Source of the DNA: Larix kaempferi
Lineage: Eukaryota > Streptophyta > Pinopsida > Pinales > Pinaceae
Reading direction: 5' to 3'
DNA: 64,000 nucleotides
NCBI GenBank assembly: GCA_027924585.1
Contig: BSBM01000092.1
Coordinates: 13,848,001-13,912,000 of the forward strand
Part shown: piece by piece, positions 35,252 to 48,292 of the stretch
How the letters are laid out: the number at the start of each line of letters is the position of its first letter
How positions within the stretch are numbered: position 1 is the stretch's first letter
The notes under the pieces: model-generated
Told to the model about the DNA's origin: nothing
Seen by the model: only the letters and a program-made list of their open reading frames with translations
Databases searched by the model: none
Translations under genes and position numbers: made by a program

Positions 35252-38059
35252 ATGAACAACAATGGAAACTTTTTACGTAGTGTAGGAACATGCATGAGAG
35301 AATGAGAATGATAAAAAGAATGTTGACTCCAAGGATATGAGGTAAGGGTGTAAACAAAAATTTCATCACTTCTGACCATAGAATAAATAGGATAGTTGAC
35401 AGTTGACATAACTGTCAAAACCCCAATGCTTCAATAACTACGTCAAGTGACTTTTCCCACTAACCTCATATATGCATTCAATGATTGGATTTAATGGTCA
35501 AGAGAATGTAATTGGCTCATTTAAGGCACATGGAATATTTTGGATGAGTTCTAAGGTTGACCCATGACAACCATAGGATTTGGTTTCCCCATAGGCCCCC
35601 TTTCCTCTTCCCCTTTGGTAGAATCATAGCCCCTCTAGTTCTCTTTACACAACCATATTGGACTATTTTATTAATTTCCAACATAGTATTTAAATACATT
35701 TAGAATTGGCATGATAAGCCAATCATATGGTCCAAATAAAAATATATATAGCATACATGCCTAGCCATTCACTAGTTGGGCCTTGGCCTTAAGCTCCACA
35801 CTAGGAATCCATTATAGCATATTTACATCATTTACATAATTTGGATTAAATACATTCCAAGTCAAAATTGGGGGTATTACAAGGGATCTGTTCAAATATA
35901 AGTTGTACATATTCACTATAAAGAAGATGGATATGGAATGGGTTGGCCTTAGGCACAATCCACCCATGTTGTTAACTATCCTAGATATAGAGGATTGGAA
36001 TGAAAAATCATAAACATAGGCATGGGGAGAAGTGGAGCAGTCCAAGGGATATCATCAGCCGAGGGTGTTGACAAGATGTGTTGCTTGGAATGTTAGACAA
36101 AAACCAGAGGGGCCATCCCAATTGCAGCAAGGAACAATAGACCTCCCTCCTTAATTGCAAAAGAATGTGGAATACCTTAAGTAAGGGGGAGATGATGGGA
36201 TTCCAAAATGGTGAGAATTACCCCATCCATGTCATAGTTCACAAAGGTTATGAATTGGAAATGGCCTGAAGGAATTTGCATTCACAATATAGATCATCTC
36301 TTTTTTCATGTACATAGATTATGGATTGATGATTGATTATAATTATTCATTTAACTATTTTAACTTACTTATTTGATGGATCACCCAAGAATATCAATGC
36401 TTTGACCTCAGTGTGTCACAATTAGACAAATCATGGTTCCTGCACGTTAAAGAAGACAACTAGCATGCCAAAATAGTGTGGGGACTGAGTATTTAGAGCA
36501 CCAACCTAGATACTCCTATGAAATGTGTCATGAGGGATAAAGAAAATTGGCTACACAATCTTCAATTAACAACATATTTGATGGTGCGTAGTCCTAGTTT
36601 TGATTGAAGCAATGTGAAGATTTTTTTTCACTTATTTTTGTACAAAGAGAATAGAGAGGGGAAAATAAGGGATGACATTTCTATGATTATATTGTTTTGA
36701 TAAAAATGTTATCAATTATTACAATCTGACTGTTATTATGTACTTCATATTTTTCGAATAAATGAAAGGAACATATTTTATCACACTTGTCTGAGTATCT
36801 ACTTGGTTCCTATAGAAACATTGGGGAGGGCCCACCCAAAGGTGATACATGGATATATGTTTTTAGAATAGATTTAATTATGTGAGAGCTCCATAAATTA
36901 TTGTAGAGATTTACTGATGTATGTAGGAATTCTACATGCTTTGCGTTTTCTCCGTATGAATCTTTATTCTACTCATTGTGCACTAACTAATTCATTCTTA
37001 TGTTTTTTATTGTTCATACTTATTTTATTAATTTAAATGCTTATGTTTACTTAGCATTGTTTACTTAGCATTATTGGGTTCAATTAACACTCACCCTCTA
37101 CATCTCGAGCATTTGCATGGACTAAGAAGTTATTTTGTTTCTTGAATCCTGCATACCCAAGCTATAACACGGCAGTTCCTAATATTATCTCTCAAGTTAA
37201 TATTGGGAAAGTTGGTCCAACTCACCCCTTTGGGAATGGCAAAGAAATAGACGTTGAATTGAATATTTATATCATGTATTTATGCACTATGTAGATAGAA
37301 GTTATTTCTGCACTCTCTAGATAGAATTTATTTCCACACTAAATAAAATGCTTTGTGATTGTTGAATTTACATTCCTTTTTATCAACTAAAGCTTTTCAT
37401 ATACTACTAAACTACTCTCTCTTTTGTATATAAATATATTTTGTTGAACCCTCTCAAGTTTGTATGACTCCCTAGGTTGACAATTAATGTAAGGGTTAGA
37501 GATATAGTATTATTGTTAATAACTTTATCCCCACCACTATGCATAAAAGAAGAAATTATATTTCTTAGTTTTTCCAAGTCTCTTACCCCTACTAAGGTAA
37601 AATTATAAGAACTCATCAAGCAAAATATTCAATAGGTGACAATGTTTGAGAATTCCCTCAACTTCCAACACCATGGACATATTTAACTTTTATTCACACA
37701 CATGCATCCACATTATACAACCCACAAAGGATGCAAGTGGGAAATTAGAAGGAATACATCCTAGAACCAAGGGAATTTTATCCTTACCTTCCCAAGTAAA
37801 GTTCAATATTCTTCAATCTCTTAGTACTTACCTTCCTTGTTATTTTTCATTACCTACCTAAGTTGTGTGAACTTACTTAAGATATGAATGGATAGCCAAT
37901 CCTTTATGGAACTCAGGTAAGATCATGACCAATTATATAAGTCCTTCTAGAACCTTAATTGAAATTAATTTTACATGTATTTCATTGAAAGGGTTGACCC
38001 AAATTTTATGAACCTTTAGGACCTTCCCATTCTTCCCCTTAAAGAATATAAATCTGAGC
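35252..38059. other. AT-rich stretch without recognised genes
   Basis: No open frame looks like a protein and no RNA gene is seen. A segment ending GGGGGTATTACA at about 35881 could be the edge of a minus-oriented LTR (TGTAATACCCCC), but no partner end or target duplication was found. The last bases grade into the satellite. Confidence 0.5.
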
Positions 38060-39379
38060 TAGTCGTCCATCAGAAACTTTAGTCAACCATCTTCACCCAT
38101 GGTGAGAGATAATCAACCATAGTCAACCATGGTTTACCTAAGTTAATCATAGTCAACCATATTGACACATGATTAACCATCATTAGCATAGACAACCAAG
38201 CTCAACCATGGACAAACATAATTAAATATGATCAACCATTGTCAACCATGGTTAATAATATTAAACTATGGTTAAGTGTGCTCAACCATGGTTCCATTAA
38301 CAACAATATTACTAGAGTCAACTATATTCGACCAAAGTCACCCATAGTCAAATATCATAAGTAATCCATGGTCAAACATCACAAACTTTAGTCAACCATA
38401 TTCAACCATTATGAAACGTAGTAAATAAAAGTTAACCATAGAGAATCGTGTTCAAACATGCTCGACCATAGTCAAACATGGACAATCATGGTCAACATGG
38501 CCAAATCATGGTAAGACAAAGTAAACCATAGTCAAACATAATTGACCATAGTCTAACATGGTTATCCATATTCAATCATGGTGAAACATATTTATCCATA
38601 GTCAACTACAAAGACTCATGGTTAATCATAAACAAACATAATCAAACAAAGTCACAACATGGTTTCCTAATGTCAACCATGGTTCACTAAAGTTGACCAT
38701 AGTCAACCATGGTACACTAAAATCAACCATGGTCAAACAATATTCACTCATTCTTAACTTTGGTCAAACTTAGTCAACCATGTTCAAACATAGTTAACCA
38801 TGGTTAAATAAATTCAAATATGAAACCCACAATTAACCATTATCAATCATGGTCAATGACACTCAAATATGGTCTCACATAATCAGACATGCACGACCAT
38901 GGTCAATGAAATAACCATATTCAACAATTGTCAAATAGATCCAATGTTACCTTAACAAATTGAACCATACACAACCATGGTTCATTAAGGTAAACAATGG
39001 TTATCTAACATCAACCATAGATATCTATAGTCATCCATGCTTAACCAAAGTTAACCATAGTCCACCATGGTGCACTAAAGTCAACCATGGTTCACTATAG
39101 TCATACTTAGTCAACCATGATTTCTCACCCTTTGTAAACCATGGTTGAGAATGGTCAAACATGGTCAACCTTTTCTCACTAAAATCAACCATAGTTTACT
39201 AATTTCAACCATGATCAATTAAAGTCAACTAAAAAGTACAAATTCATTGATAGTCATCCACAATTCATTAAATTCAACCATGGTTTACCAACATCAACTG
39301 TAGTAATCCATGGCTCACTAATGTCAACCATTATTAACTAAATTCAACCATGGTTCAACAATAATGAAACATGGTAAAT
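38060..39379. repeat. short-motif satellite, left arm
   Basis: Degenerate array of 10-11-base phrases such as AGTCAACCAT, GGTCAAACAT and the palindrome AACCATGGTT. A longer block at 38700-38930 (with ATTCACTCATTCTTAACT and ATCAATCATGGTCAATGAC) recurs at about 56650 and 57425 in the right arm, showing higher-order repetition. Ends where the gag-only LTR element inserts. Confidence 0.9.
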
Positions 39380-40701
39380 TGTTATCACTCAAACTAACAT
39401 TCCTTTTGAAGTAGACTACATATGCCATGTACTAGTGATGGTAAGCATACGAGAGGGGTTAGACCCAATGTCAACACGACCTAACTCCTCAACTTCTTCA
39501 GGGAACTACTAAATCCAAGGGAGAGCCCCTAGTGGAGGAAGAACACCTGCAAATACCCTTCTACAAGCATTATGGCTAAGATCAATGCCTTATATGGAGT
39601 CAATAGTGGATTATAAAGACACATAAATCATATAATAGGAGTTAATTCAATCTACCAATCAATATCAATAAATATCACCACCTCAATACACTTCAGAAAT
39701 CCCAAGGTAGGGTTTCACACTTTCCAAGGCACCTCCTCAGAAAAGTGCGCTCTCAAGGGGAGATGATCAAGTGGCCTAGAGTGAACTTGATGTTCCAATT
39801 AGAATTGCAAAAATACCTGTAGAAACCCTAACTTGGGAAATTTCATATTTCCCAATGCACCAAGGAAAATAGGGATGCCCTCAAAGATCTGTTGATAAAT
39901 CCACTAGGGAGAATTTGATGGGTGAACCAAAATTACAAACTAACGGTTATTTTTGGAGTTCTGAATTTATTTAGATTTTTAGATATTTTTCAGCAATCTT
40001 ATATTTTTTAGGGTTTTTTCAATATATAAAGATGCATATGAAATAAAATCATCTGAATTGATAAAAGAGAGAGAGATTTTTTGAAAATACAGGGCATACG
40101 ATTCTTGTCTCAATCCCTAGGGCATTGAGAGATCAATATCGACATCCCTCTCTTAGAATGGCTTTCAATACTCAGCAATTAGGGCATAAACTATAAACCA
40201 CAAGAGTTAGGTAGAAGATCCTAATTATGGAAATAGAATAATTCCAAGGCCCAATAGCAATGGAGAGATCCTATGAAAGGAATGTTTCCTCACGCAAGGT
40301 TAACAAAATATGAGCAAGAAACCCTAACACTTTAGAATAATTCTCCATAAAATCACCATTAAACTATGTTAGAAGTATAACTTACCAACATTTAACAAAG
40401 ATGAGAAAGATAACACCTTAGTTCACCTTTGTGCTTGAGTTATTACAACCATTATTTAGTGTCAACCAATAGCAAGTGTAAAAGAAACCATATAACTTCA
40501 TCAAATAAACCTGCAAGAGAGGAAGATCATCCAAAGAGGGGTCACCCAAAGAGGGATCACCCAAAGAGAGGTGCACATAGAATCAAGAGCTCCAATAAAC
40601 CAAGAGAAATAGAAAATATATCATTATGAACCCATATCGCATTATGTTTTTACAATGAGAGGGAGGTGTTATTTATACAAAAGTAGCATCACCTGATTTT
40701 T
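39380..40701 (-). repeat. left LTR of the gag-only element, part 1
   Basis: Starts TGTTATCACTCAAAC on the + strand and continues in parallel with 51432-52550. Interrupted after 40701 by copia element 2; the remaining part is 47680-48292. Confidence 0.8.
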
Positions 40702-41219
40702 TGTTGAGATATTGTAACTTCTAAGAATATTATATTTGTACTTTATTATTCCGGAGATGTTTCATTCCTCCGTGGAGACCCTATTGTATATCTGAAGATG
40801 TTTATTCCTCCGAGAGAATGTGGTAACTAGGTTTATTAGATCTCCCATGTGGGGTCGGCCCTAAGTTAGCTGTTTAGGGGTTATTAGACTCTCTTAGGAG
40901 AGGTCGGCCCAGTTAGGGTGAAAAGTCAGTTAGAAGATGAGTATAAGTAGAGGAGGTGTGTTCCTCACTTATCACTCATTCACTGACTTGTGTATTGTGC
41001 ATAGGAGAGAGAGAGATCTGCATAGGAGGAGAAGGAGCTCTTGTTTGGAGACTACATATTTGTATTGGTTGATTATCTATATTGAGGAAAGCTTTGTTGG
41101 GTTTTCTACCCCATGAGGGTTTCCCAGGGTAAATATTTGTCCCCAGGGTAAATATTTGTCTATCTTGTGATTGTGTTTCTTTCAGTGATATTGCTTGTGA
41201 ATTTAGGCTAAACTTAACA
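40702..41219 (+). repeat. 5' LTR of copia element 2
   Basis: TGTTGAGATATTG to AAACTTAACA. TATA-like TATAAGTA at 40942-40949. Followed by the primer site TGGAATCAGAGC (41220-41231). Confidence 0.95.
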
Positions 41220-41231
41220 TGGAATCAGAGC
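41220..41231 (+). other. primer-binding site of copia element 2
   Basis: TGGAATCAGAGC, tRNA-iMet type with T-to-A at the fourth base. The leader to 41678 has no gene and matches part of the copia 1 leader. Confidence 0.85.
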
Positions 41232-41678
41232 TAGCCTGAATAGGATATCTTTCACAAGGCGAAAATACCTCTCTCTCCTCCTCCGATGAAAATTAGGGTT
41301 TCTACAAAAGTTGGACATTTTGGGTTTTGAGAGCATGGCTGGATGCTCCTCCTAAAAATCGAAATTCTGAACCCTAGATCCAACATTTTGAGTGGGTAGA
41401 ACCCCGGGCTTTGTCAAACACTAGTTTGACTTCTGGACCAGAAAACCAGTAAACCAGAAAAATTGCCCACCTATGCACCAGTAAACCAGAAAAAGTGCGA
41501 ACCAAAAAACTAGAAATTATGTTCCAGATCTGAAAGTTGCTAATCAGATTTGAAGGGTGAAAAGTTGAAGTTTCCAGAAGCAGAGTACACCAGTCATTTC
41601 AATTCAATCAAGCACATCTCTTGGTAACTTCTATTCTATCTTTTGAGAAACTTCAATCTCTATGACCTCCTGGATAAG

Positions 41679-42242
41679 ATGGCTCCAAGCACTAAGCTTG
41701 AAGATAAGCTAGAGGGTATAGAGAATTTCCAGGCATGGAAATATAGGATTGGTCTCATTCTTGAAGAGAATGATCTTTCCCAATATATCAAAGATGAGGT
41801 TGCAGAACCTGTGGAAGATGAAGCCAAAGAGAAGTATAAGAAGGACTCGATCAGGGCAAAGAGAATCATTGTTGATTATATCAAGGACCACTTGATTCCC
41901 CAAGTGGCATCCAAGAAGGCCCCAAAGGAAATGTATGATTTTCTAGGAAGAATGTATGAAGGAAGGAACATCAACATGAAGATGAATTTGAGAACTCAAT
42001 TAAAGAGTGCCAAAATGAATAAAGGAGAATCTATTCAATATTACTTCACAAGGGTCTCCCAGTTCAAGGAACATCTAGAAGCCATTGGAGATACTCTTGA
42101 TGAAGATGAACTAGTCATGACTGATCTCACTGGTATCACTAGACCTTGGGATTATTTCATTCAAACCATGTGTGCAAGGAAAGAAAGTAGGAAGTTTGAT
42201 ATGGTATGGGAGGATTGCATTCAAGAAGAATCTAGGGTATAG
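41679..42242 (+). pseudogene. copia element 2 gag core
   Basis: ATG at 41679 (MAPSTKLEDKLEGIENFQAW). UBN2/DUF4219-type copia capsid: RIGLILEENDLSQYI, KEMYDFLGRMYEGRN and MNLRTQLKSAKMNKGESI. Ends at a TAG created by a TA duplication (GTATAGCATTG instead of GTAGCATTG) at about 42238-42242; the nucleocapsid continues in another frame. Confidence 0.9.
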
Positions 42243-45200
42243 CATTGCTCAAAGAAGATGACCAAGCTTTGGCCACCCACACCAAAAGAAGAAGGATTCA
42301 TTTCAACTCCAAGAAGAATGACCACAAGGAGTCTCAACCTCCTCATATATTTAAAAGGAGAGGAGGAGTAAGTTTAGAAAGAGACCTCTCCTCAGTTCAA
42401 TGTTACAGTTGTCACAAACTAGGACACATTGCTAAAAAAATTTCTTCAAAGAAGAAGGAGAAGAATCTTCATAAAAGACATCAAGCACATTTGGAAGAAG
42501 ATGATAGTGAAGAAGAAGAAGAGGAAATGCCTCAAAAGAAAATAACTAAAATAGAAGAAGAAGGTGCAGAAGAATATGTTCTATTCTTTGCACTCTCTGG
42601 GTCTGTAACACCTAGAGAAGATACATGGCTCATTGATAGTGGTGCTTCAAAGCACATGACATGACAAAAGAAGACTCTTTCAAGACTTGAAGAGAAGACC
42701 TCTCCACATAAGGTATCTTTAGGAGATGACTATCAATATCCCATCAAGGGAATTGGTGAAGCAAGCTACAAGCTTGATTCTGGAACTCCATGGAAGATGA
42801 AGGAAATCTTATATGTACCAGGTTTGAAGAAGAACCTACTTTATATCTCAGCATTAAATAAGGAAGGCTATAGGGTTGCATTCATAGATGGACAAGTACT
42901 CATGTGGCCCAAAGGGAAATCAATTGAGGATGCAATTGTTATTGTTGAAGAGGAAGGAGGGATATACAAACTCGAGGGTCATCCAAAAGCTGCCCTTGTT
43001 CTTGAAGCCACTAGCCCTAGTGAGCTATGGCATAGGAGGTTTACTCATATTAACTACAAAGCACTACCTCATGTGAGCAAGGCAGTTATAGGACTACCAA
43101 ATTTGAAGATTGATCATGATGGCATATGCAAAGGATGTGCAAAAGGGAAGAATATCAAGAACCCATTTCCAAAGAGTGAATCAAAGACTAAAAGTACTTT
43201 GGAATTGATTCACTCATATGTATGTGGACCAATGCCCTCCACATCCTTGAGTGGGTATGAATATTACCTTACATTTATTGATGACTACTCAAGGAAAACT
43301 TGGATATATTTCCTAAAGGGGAAAGATGAAGTCTTTGGAAATTTCAAGGAATTTAAAGCCTTTATAGAAAATCATTCAGAAAAGAAGATCAAACTACTCA
43401 GGACAGATAATGGTGGAGGATATACTTCAAAGGATTTTGAAGTCTTTTGTAAAGAAGCTGGAATCAAGAGGGAACTAACCACTCCCTACAATCCTCAACA
43501 AAATGGTGTTGTGGACAAAAATAATAGAAAAATCATGGAAGCAGTAAAAACAATGATACGTGATCAAGACCTACCTATGTATCTATGGGATGAAGCAGCC
43601 AGGATAGCAGTCTATGTGCATAATAGACTATCTCATAGTGCTCTTGAATTCAAGACCCCAAAAGAAGTGTTCACAGGGAAGAAGCCTAAGGTAATCCACC
43701 TCAAGATATTTGGATGCCCAGTATATATTCACATACCAAAAGAAAAGAGAACTAAGCTGGATCCTTCTGGAAAGAAGGAAATATTTGTTGGATATTGTGA
43801 AGCATCCAAAGCATTCAGAATATACATCCCAGGATTCCATCATATGGAAATTAGTAGGGATGTGACATTTGATGAAGAGGAAGCTCTCCAGAGATCTAAG
43901 AAGTGCCAGTATGAAGAAGTATATGAGGAAAATGCACCTCCGAGAACTTTAGAAGTTGTACCCACCCCTCAAGATGTAACACCTGAAGACCATGACATGA
44001 TAGAACCACAAGAACCCCCTACCATAAACATATCAAGAAAGAGAAATCCAGCATGGGCAAGAGACATTATATTAGGATCAGAAAAGTATGGAGCTCCTGA
44101 AGGCTCCACTAGAGTGAGCAAGAAACCAAAGTCATTCTCCAATTATATGGATTTGATGTGTGATCTTGTAGACCAATAACCCACTAGTTATGAAGAGACA
44201 TCTCATAAGAAAGAGTGGGTAGAGGCAATGACAGAGAAATACCAGTCAATAATAAAGAATGATGTTTGGGATATAGTCCCCAAACCAAAGGTCAAGAGTG
44301 TGGTATCCTCCAAATGGATATACAAGATAAAGCATGTTGTGGATGGTAGCATTGAAAAGTATAAGGCAAGGTTTGTGGCAAGAGGATTCTCTCATAAAGA
44401 GGGAATTGACTATGAAGATACATTTGCACCAGTTGCAAGGTACACTTCCATTAGAACCATCATGGCACTTGCATCCATGATGAAGTGGGAATTACACCAG
44501 ATGGATGTGAAGACAGCCTTCCTAAAAGGTGTGATTGAGGAGGGAGTGTACATAGAACAACCACAAGGATTTGAAGTTGAAGATAGAAGAACCCACGTAT
44601 GCAAACTAAAGAAGGATTTGTATGGGTTGAAACAAGCTCCCAAAGCTTGGTATGGAAGAATTGACAGTTTCTTGACAAGCTTGGGATTTACCAAAAGTAA
44701 AGCTGATCCTAATATTTATCTCAAATTTATGGATGATGAACCTGTCATATTGTTGCTATATGTGGATGATCTATTTCTGACTAGAAAGGAGAAACAAATT
44801 GTCGAGTGTAAGAAGAAGCTCTCTACAGAGTTTGAGATGAAATATCTCGGATTGATGCACTACTTCCTAGGTCTGGAAGTATGGCAAGGCCCATAAGGGA
44901 TCTTTCTCAACCAGGGAAAGTATGCGGTGTAAATCTTGAAAAGATTTGATATCTTGGAATGCAAATCCATGGCCACTCCCATGGATTCCAACTTGAAGTT
45001 GTTAGCTAATGACTCATCAGAGTTATTGGATGTGACTCTGTACAGACATATTATTGGGTCACTAATGTATTTGATGAATACCAGGCCAGATATATGCTTT
45101 GCTGTGAACACCTTGAGTCAGTATGTAGTGGAACCTAGACGTGTTCACCTGATAGTTGCAAAGCATGTGATGAGGTACCTAAAGGGCATGATAGATTTTG

Positions 45201-45721
45201 GTCTATGCTATCTTGGAGATCATGATTTCAGATTGTATGGCTACACAAATGTTGATTGAGCAGGAAGTGTATCAGACAGCAAGAGCAAATCGGGAGGATG
45301 TTATTGTCTGGGATATACCATGATCTCGTGGTTTAGCAGGAAGCAGTCTAGTGTGGCTCTCAGCACAGCTGAAGCGGAATATATTGCTGCTTGCATTGCT
45401 AGCTATGAAGCGATATGGCTTCGGAAGTTGTTATCAGGATTATTTGACTTAGAGATGGACCCCACTGTGATCCTGTGTGACAACCAGAGTTGTATCAAGA
45501 TGACAGAGAATCCAGTGTTCCATGATAAGTCAAAGCACATAGAGATCCAATATTTTTATATACAGGATATGGTGCAAAAAGGAGCTATCAAGCTCGAATA
45601 TGTGAGCATTGATGAACAAGTTGCTGATATATTGACCAAACCTCTGTCTCAAGTAAAGTTTGAATATTTCCGAGACAAGATTGGTGTAGTTCAAAAGGAC
45701 CCTCCTCGAAAGGGGGAGTGA
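42243..45721 (+). pseudogene. copia element 2 nucleocapsid, protease, integrase, RT, RNase H
   Basis: One frame with stops at 42662-42664, 44177-44179, 44894-44896, 44930-44932 and 45257-45259. The zinc knuckle CYSCHKLGHIAKKI (42401-42442) has lost its last Cys. Protease WLIDSGASKHMT. Integrase has a zinc finger (HRRFTH ... CKGC) and the D,D35,E positions at 43217 (now Tyr, HSYVCGP), 43406 (Asp, RTDNGG) and 43514 (Asp instead of Glu, GVVDKN). RT has HQMDVKTAFL and YVDD (44759-44770). RNase H has YTNVDWAG-type text (first Asp changed, stop at Trp), LSTAEAEY and CDNQSC. Ends KDPPRKGE at 45721. Besides the stops, the integrase residues alone would abolish integration. Confidence 0.92.
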
Positions 45722-47182
45722 TATGGCCATTGATGATGAGATTTCCTACATCGACGGGATGTGGATACCTGTATCGATGATGTGGATACATGTATCGATG
45801 ATATTGACGATGAGGTCAATGATATTGACATTGAATTCAATGATACCGACGATGAGGTTGATGAGTGGTCCTTAGACTTGGTCTAAGTTGACGAGTGGAT
45901 TGTATCATCCCTAGACACATGTCCTAAAGAGATCCGTAGACTTTGATCTCCGAGAAAGATGTTGGTAAATCTTAGATCTAATCTAGGTCACATCCAGTAT
46001 GAAAAAGGACTGGATCTGTGGTGGTAAATCCTAGATCTGATCTAGGTCACATCCAGTATGAAAAAGGACTGTCTCTTTGGTGATAAATCCTAGATCTGAT
46101 CTAGGTCACATCCAGTATGAAAAAGGATTGGCTCTGTGGTGGTGAATCCTAGATCTGATCTAGGTCACATCCAGTATGAAAAAGGACTGGCTCTGTGGTG
46201 GTAAATCCTAGATCTGATCTAGGTAACATCCAGTATGAAAAAGGACTGGCTCTATGGTGTTTAATCCTAGATCTGATCTAGGTCACATCTAGTATGAAAA
46301 AGGACTGGCTCTGTAGTGATAAATCCTAGATTTGATCTAGGTCACATCCAATATGAAAAAGGACTGGCTCTGTGGTGATAAATCCTATATTTAATATAGG
46401 TCACATCCAGCATGAAAAAGGACTGGCACTGTGGTCAGGATTGCATCGTCCCTAGACATGAGAAGTGTCTTAAAGTGAGAAGGATTGATCATCCTGTAAG
46501 AAGATCTAGATTGTATCATCCATAGACATGAGAGGTGTCTTAAATTGAGAGGGATTGATCATTCCATAAGCGGATCAGGATTGTATCATCCTTGGACTTA
46601 TGTCCTAAAGTGAGCGGGGTTGATCATCTTGTAATTGGATCATGTGTATTGCAAAGTATGATACTATGATGATATTGTTGATCGGGAGATCCAGATGTTG
46701 ATGTTGTTGATCGAGAGGATCCAGATGTTGATGTTGTTGATCGAGAGGATCCAGATGTTGATGATGTTGATCGGGAGATCCAGATGTTGATGTTGTTGAT
46801 CCAGAGGATCTAGATGTTGATGTTGTTGATCAAGAGATCCAGATGTTGATGTTGTTGATCGAGCAGATCCAGATGTTGATGTTGTTGGTCAAGAGATACA
46901 GATGATGTTTTTGATTGATAAGATCTAGATGATGTTGTTGATCGAGAGATCTAGATGACGATGTTACTGTAGCTGTTCAAGTGCTACAGAATATGAAGAC
47001 GCAGTACTGAAGATGTTGATGTTGCGGTATTGAATATATTGAAGATGTTCCAGTAATTGTTTGAGTTACTGATGATGTATGAAGAAAGCTTCCAATGATT
47101 TATAGATGTATCATGTATCATTTAGTTGATGACTCCTTGCTCTTGTACATGTTGTTATAATATCCTTCTCGTTAAGGGGGAG
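45722..47182 (+). repeat. tandem arrays between pol and polypurine tract (copia 2)
   Basis: 45964-46436: eight units of 59-60 bases, each with the palindrome CCTAGATCTGATCTAGG, then TCACATCCAGTATG, AAAAAGGACT and GGCTCTGTGGTG. 46440-46640: about three looser units around TTGTATCATCC and GAGGGATTGATCAT. 46672-46962: about nine units near 31 bases built on GATCCAGATGTTGATGTTG. Non-coding. Confidence 0.85.
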
Positions 47183-47679
47183 TGTTGAGATATTATAACT
47201 TCTAAGAATATTATATTTGTACTTTATTATTCCGAAGATGTTTCATTCCTCCGTGGAGACCCTATTGTATATCCGGAGATGTTTATTCCTTCAAGAGAAT
47301 GTGTTCTAGGGTTATTATATCTACCATGTGGGGTCGGCCCTAAGTTAGGTGTTTAGGGGTTAGTATACTCTCTTAGGATAGGTCGGCCTAGTTAGGGTGA
47401 AAAGTCAGTTAGAAGATGAGTATAAGTAGAGGAGGTGTGTTCCTCACTTATCACTCATTCACTCACTTGTGTATGGCGCATAGGAGAGAGAGAGATCTGC
47501 ATAGGATAAGAAGGAGCTCTTGTTTGGAGACTAAATCTTTGTATTGGTTGATTATCTATATTGAGGAAAGCTTTGATGGGTTTTCTACCCCATGAGGGTT
47601 TCCCAGGGTAAATCTTTGTCTATCTTGTGATTTTGTTTCTTTCAGTGATCTTGCTTGTGAATTTAGGCTAAACTTAACA
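47183..47679 (+). repeat. 3' LTR of copia element 2
   Basis: TGTTGAGATATTA to AAACTTAACA, 497 bases. Confidence 0.95.
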
Positions 47680-48292
47680 TTTTTAAGTTATGAGCCTACA
47701 AGATAATATGAAAATATTACATTTGGCTTGCTCACCCACAATTCAGGGGCTAAACCACTCATAACAATAAAATATCTCTAAATGAAAATAAAATAATAAT
47801 AAAAATGCAATTAGGATACACCAAGTTCTAGGTGTTCCAAAAGGAGTACATCATGCCCCAACTAATCCCAATAGATGGATGCCCTCAATGTCCTCCTTCA
47901 TTATCCTTGTAGGATTCTTCAATATGGAAGTACAATTTGTCGGTAACATAGCCGAAGGGAGGGGTTTTATATCACAACATAGGTCCAAGTGAGAAAATAA
48001 GGTGTATTAGATAGGGTGCACATCCCTTTACAAAGCCTTATCACCTTTTACATGGAAAATAAATGATTGTGGTCATGCGTCCAAGTGATTATCCCCCCAA
48101 GGGCACCAAACACTATAGGGAGAGACCTCCTTGAAGTGGAAATCAAGAGTACCATACATGACATGATTAGGGGTATTTAGCCCCAAATCAACACTCTAGG
48201 TAAAAAAACGCTCAAAGACTTGACCTTTACATAGCAAAAAAAACCCCTCATTCTAGTGGATTTGTAGGGAACATTGCAGATACTCTGAGACG
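47680..48292 (-). repeat. left LTR of the gag-only element, part 2
   Basis: Matches 52550-53002 and 55662-55831 (AAGTTATGAGC, TTATCCTTGTAGG, GCAGATACTCTGAG). The terminal base is uncertain. Confidence 0.75.

Larger units (their letters stand above)
40702..47679 (+). mobile_element. Ty1/copia element 2, complete ends
   Basis: LTRs 40702-41219 and 47183-47679 and target duplication TTTTT (40697-40701, 47680-47684). The uninterrupted target is visible in the other LTR copy at about 52545 (ACCTAATTTTTAAGTTATG). Full domain order gag-protease-integrase-RT-RNase H, decayed by one 2-base insertion and five stops. Polypurine tract GTTAAGGGGGAG ends at 47182. LTRs differ at about 5% by hand count; the left one has an extra 20-base duplication (GGGTAAATATTTGTC). 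Confidence 0.95.

Noticed and set aside
35412-35881. Possible solo LTR (TGTCAAAACCCC to GGGGGTATTACA)
   Set aside because: The ends look LTR-like but no target duplication was found and the left end is arbitrary.
38060-39379. CRISPR-like or origin-like array
   Set aside because: Units are short, degenerate and contiguous without unique spacers, in a eukaryotic transposon context; it is a satellite.
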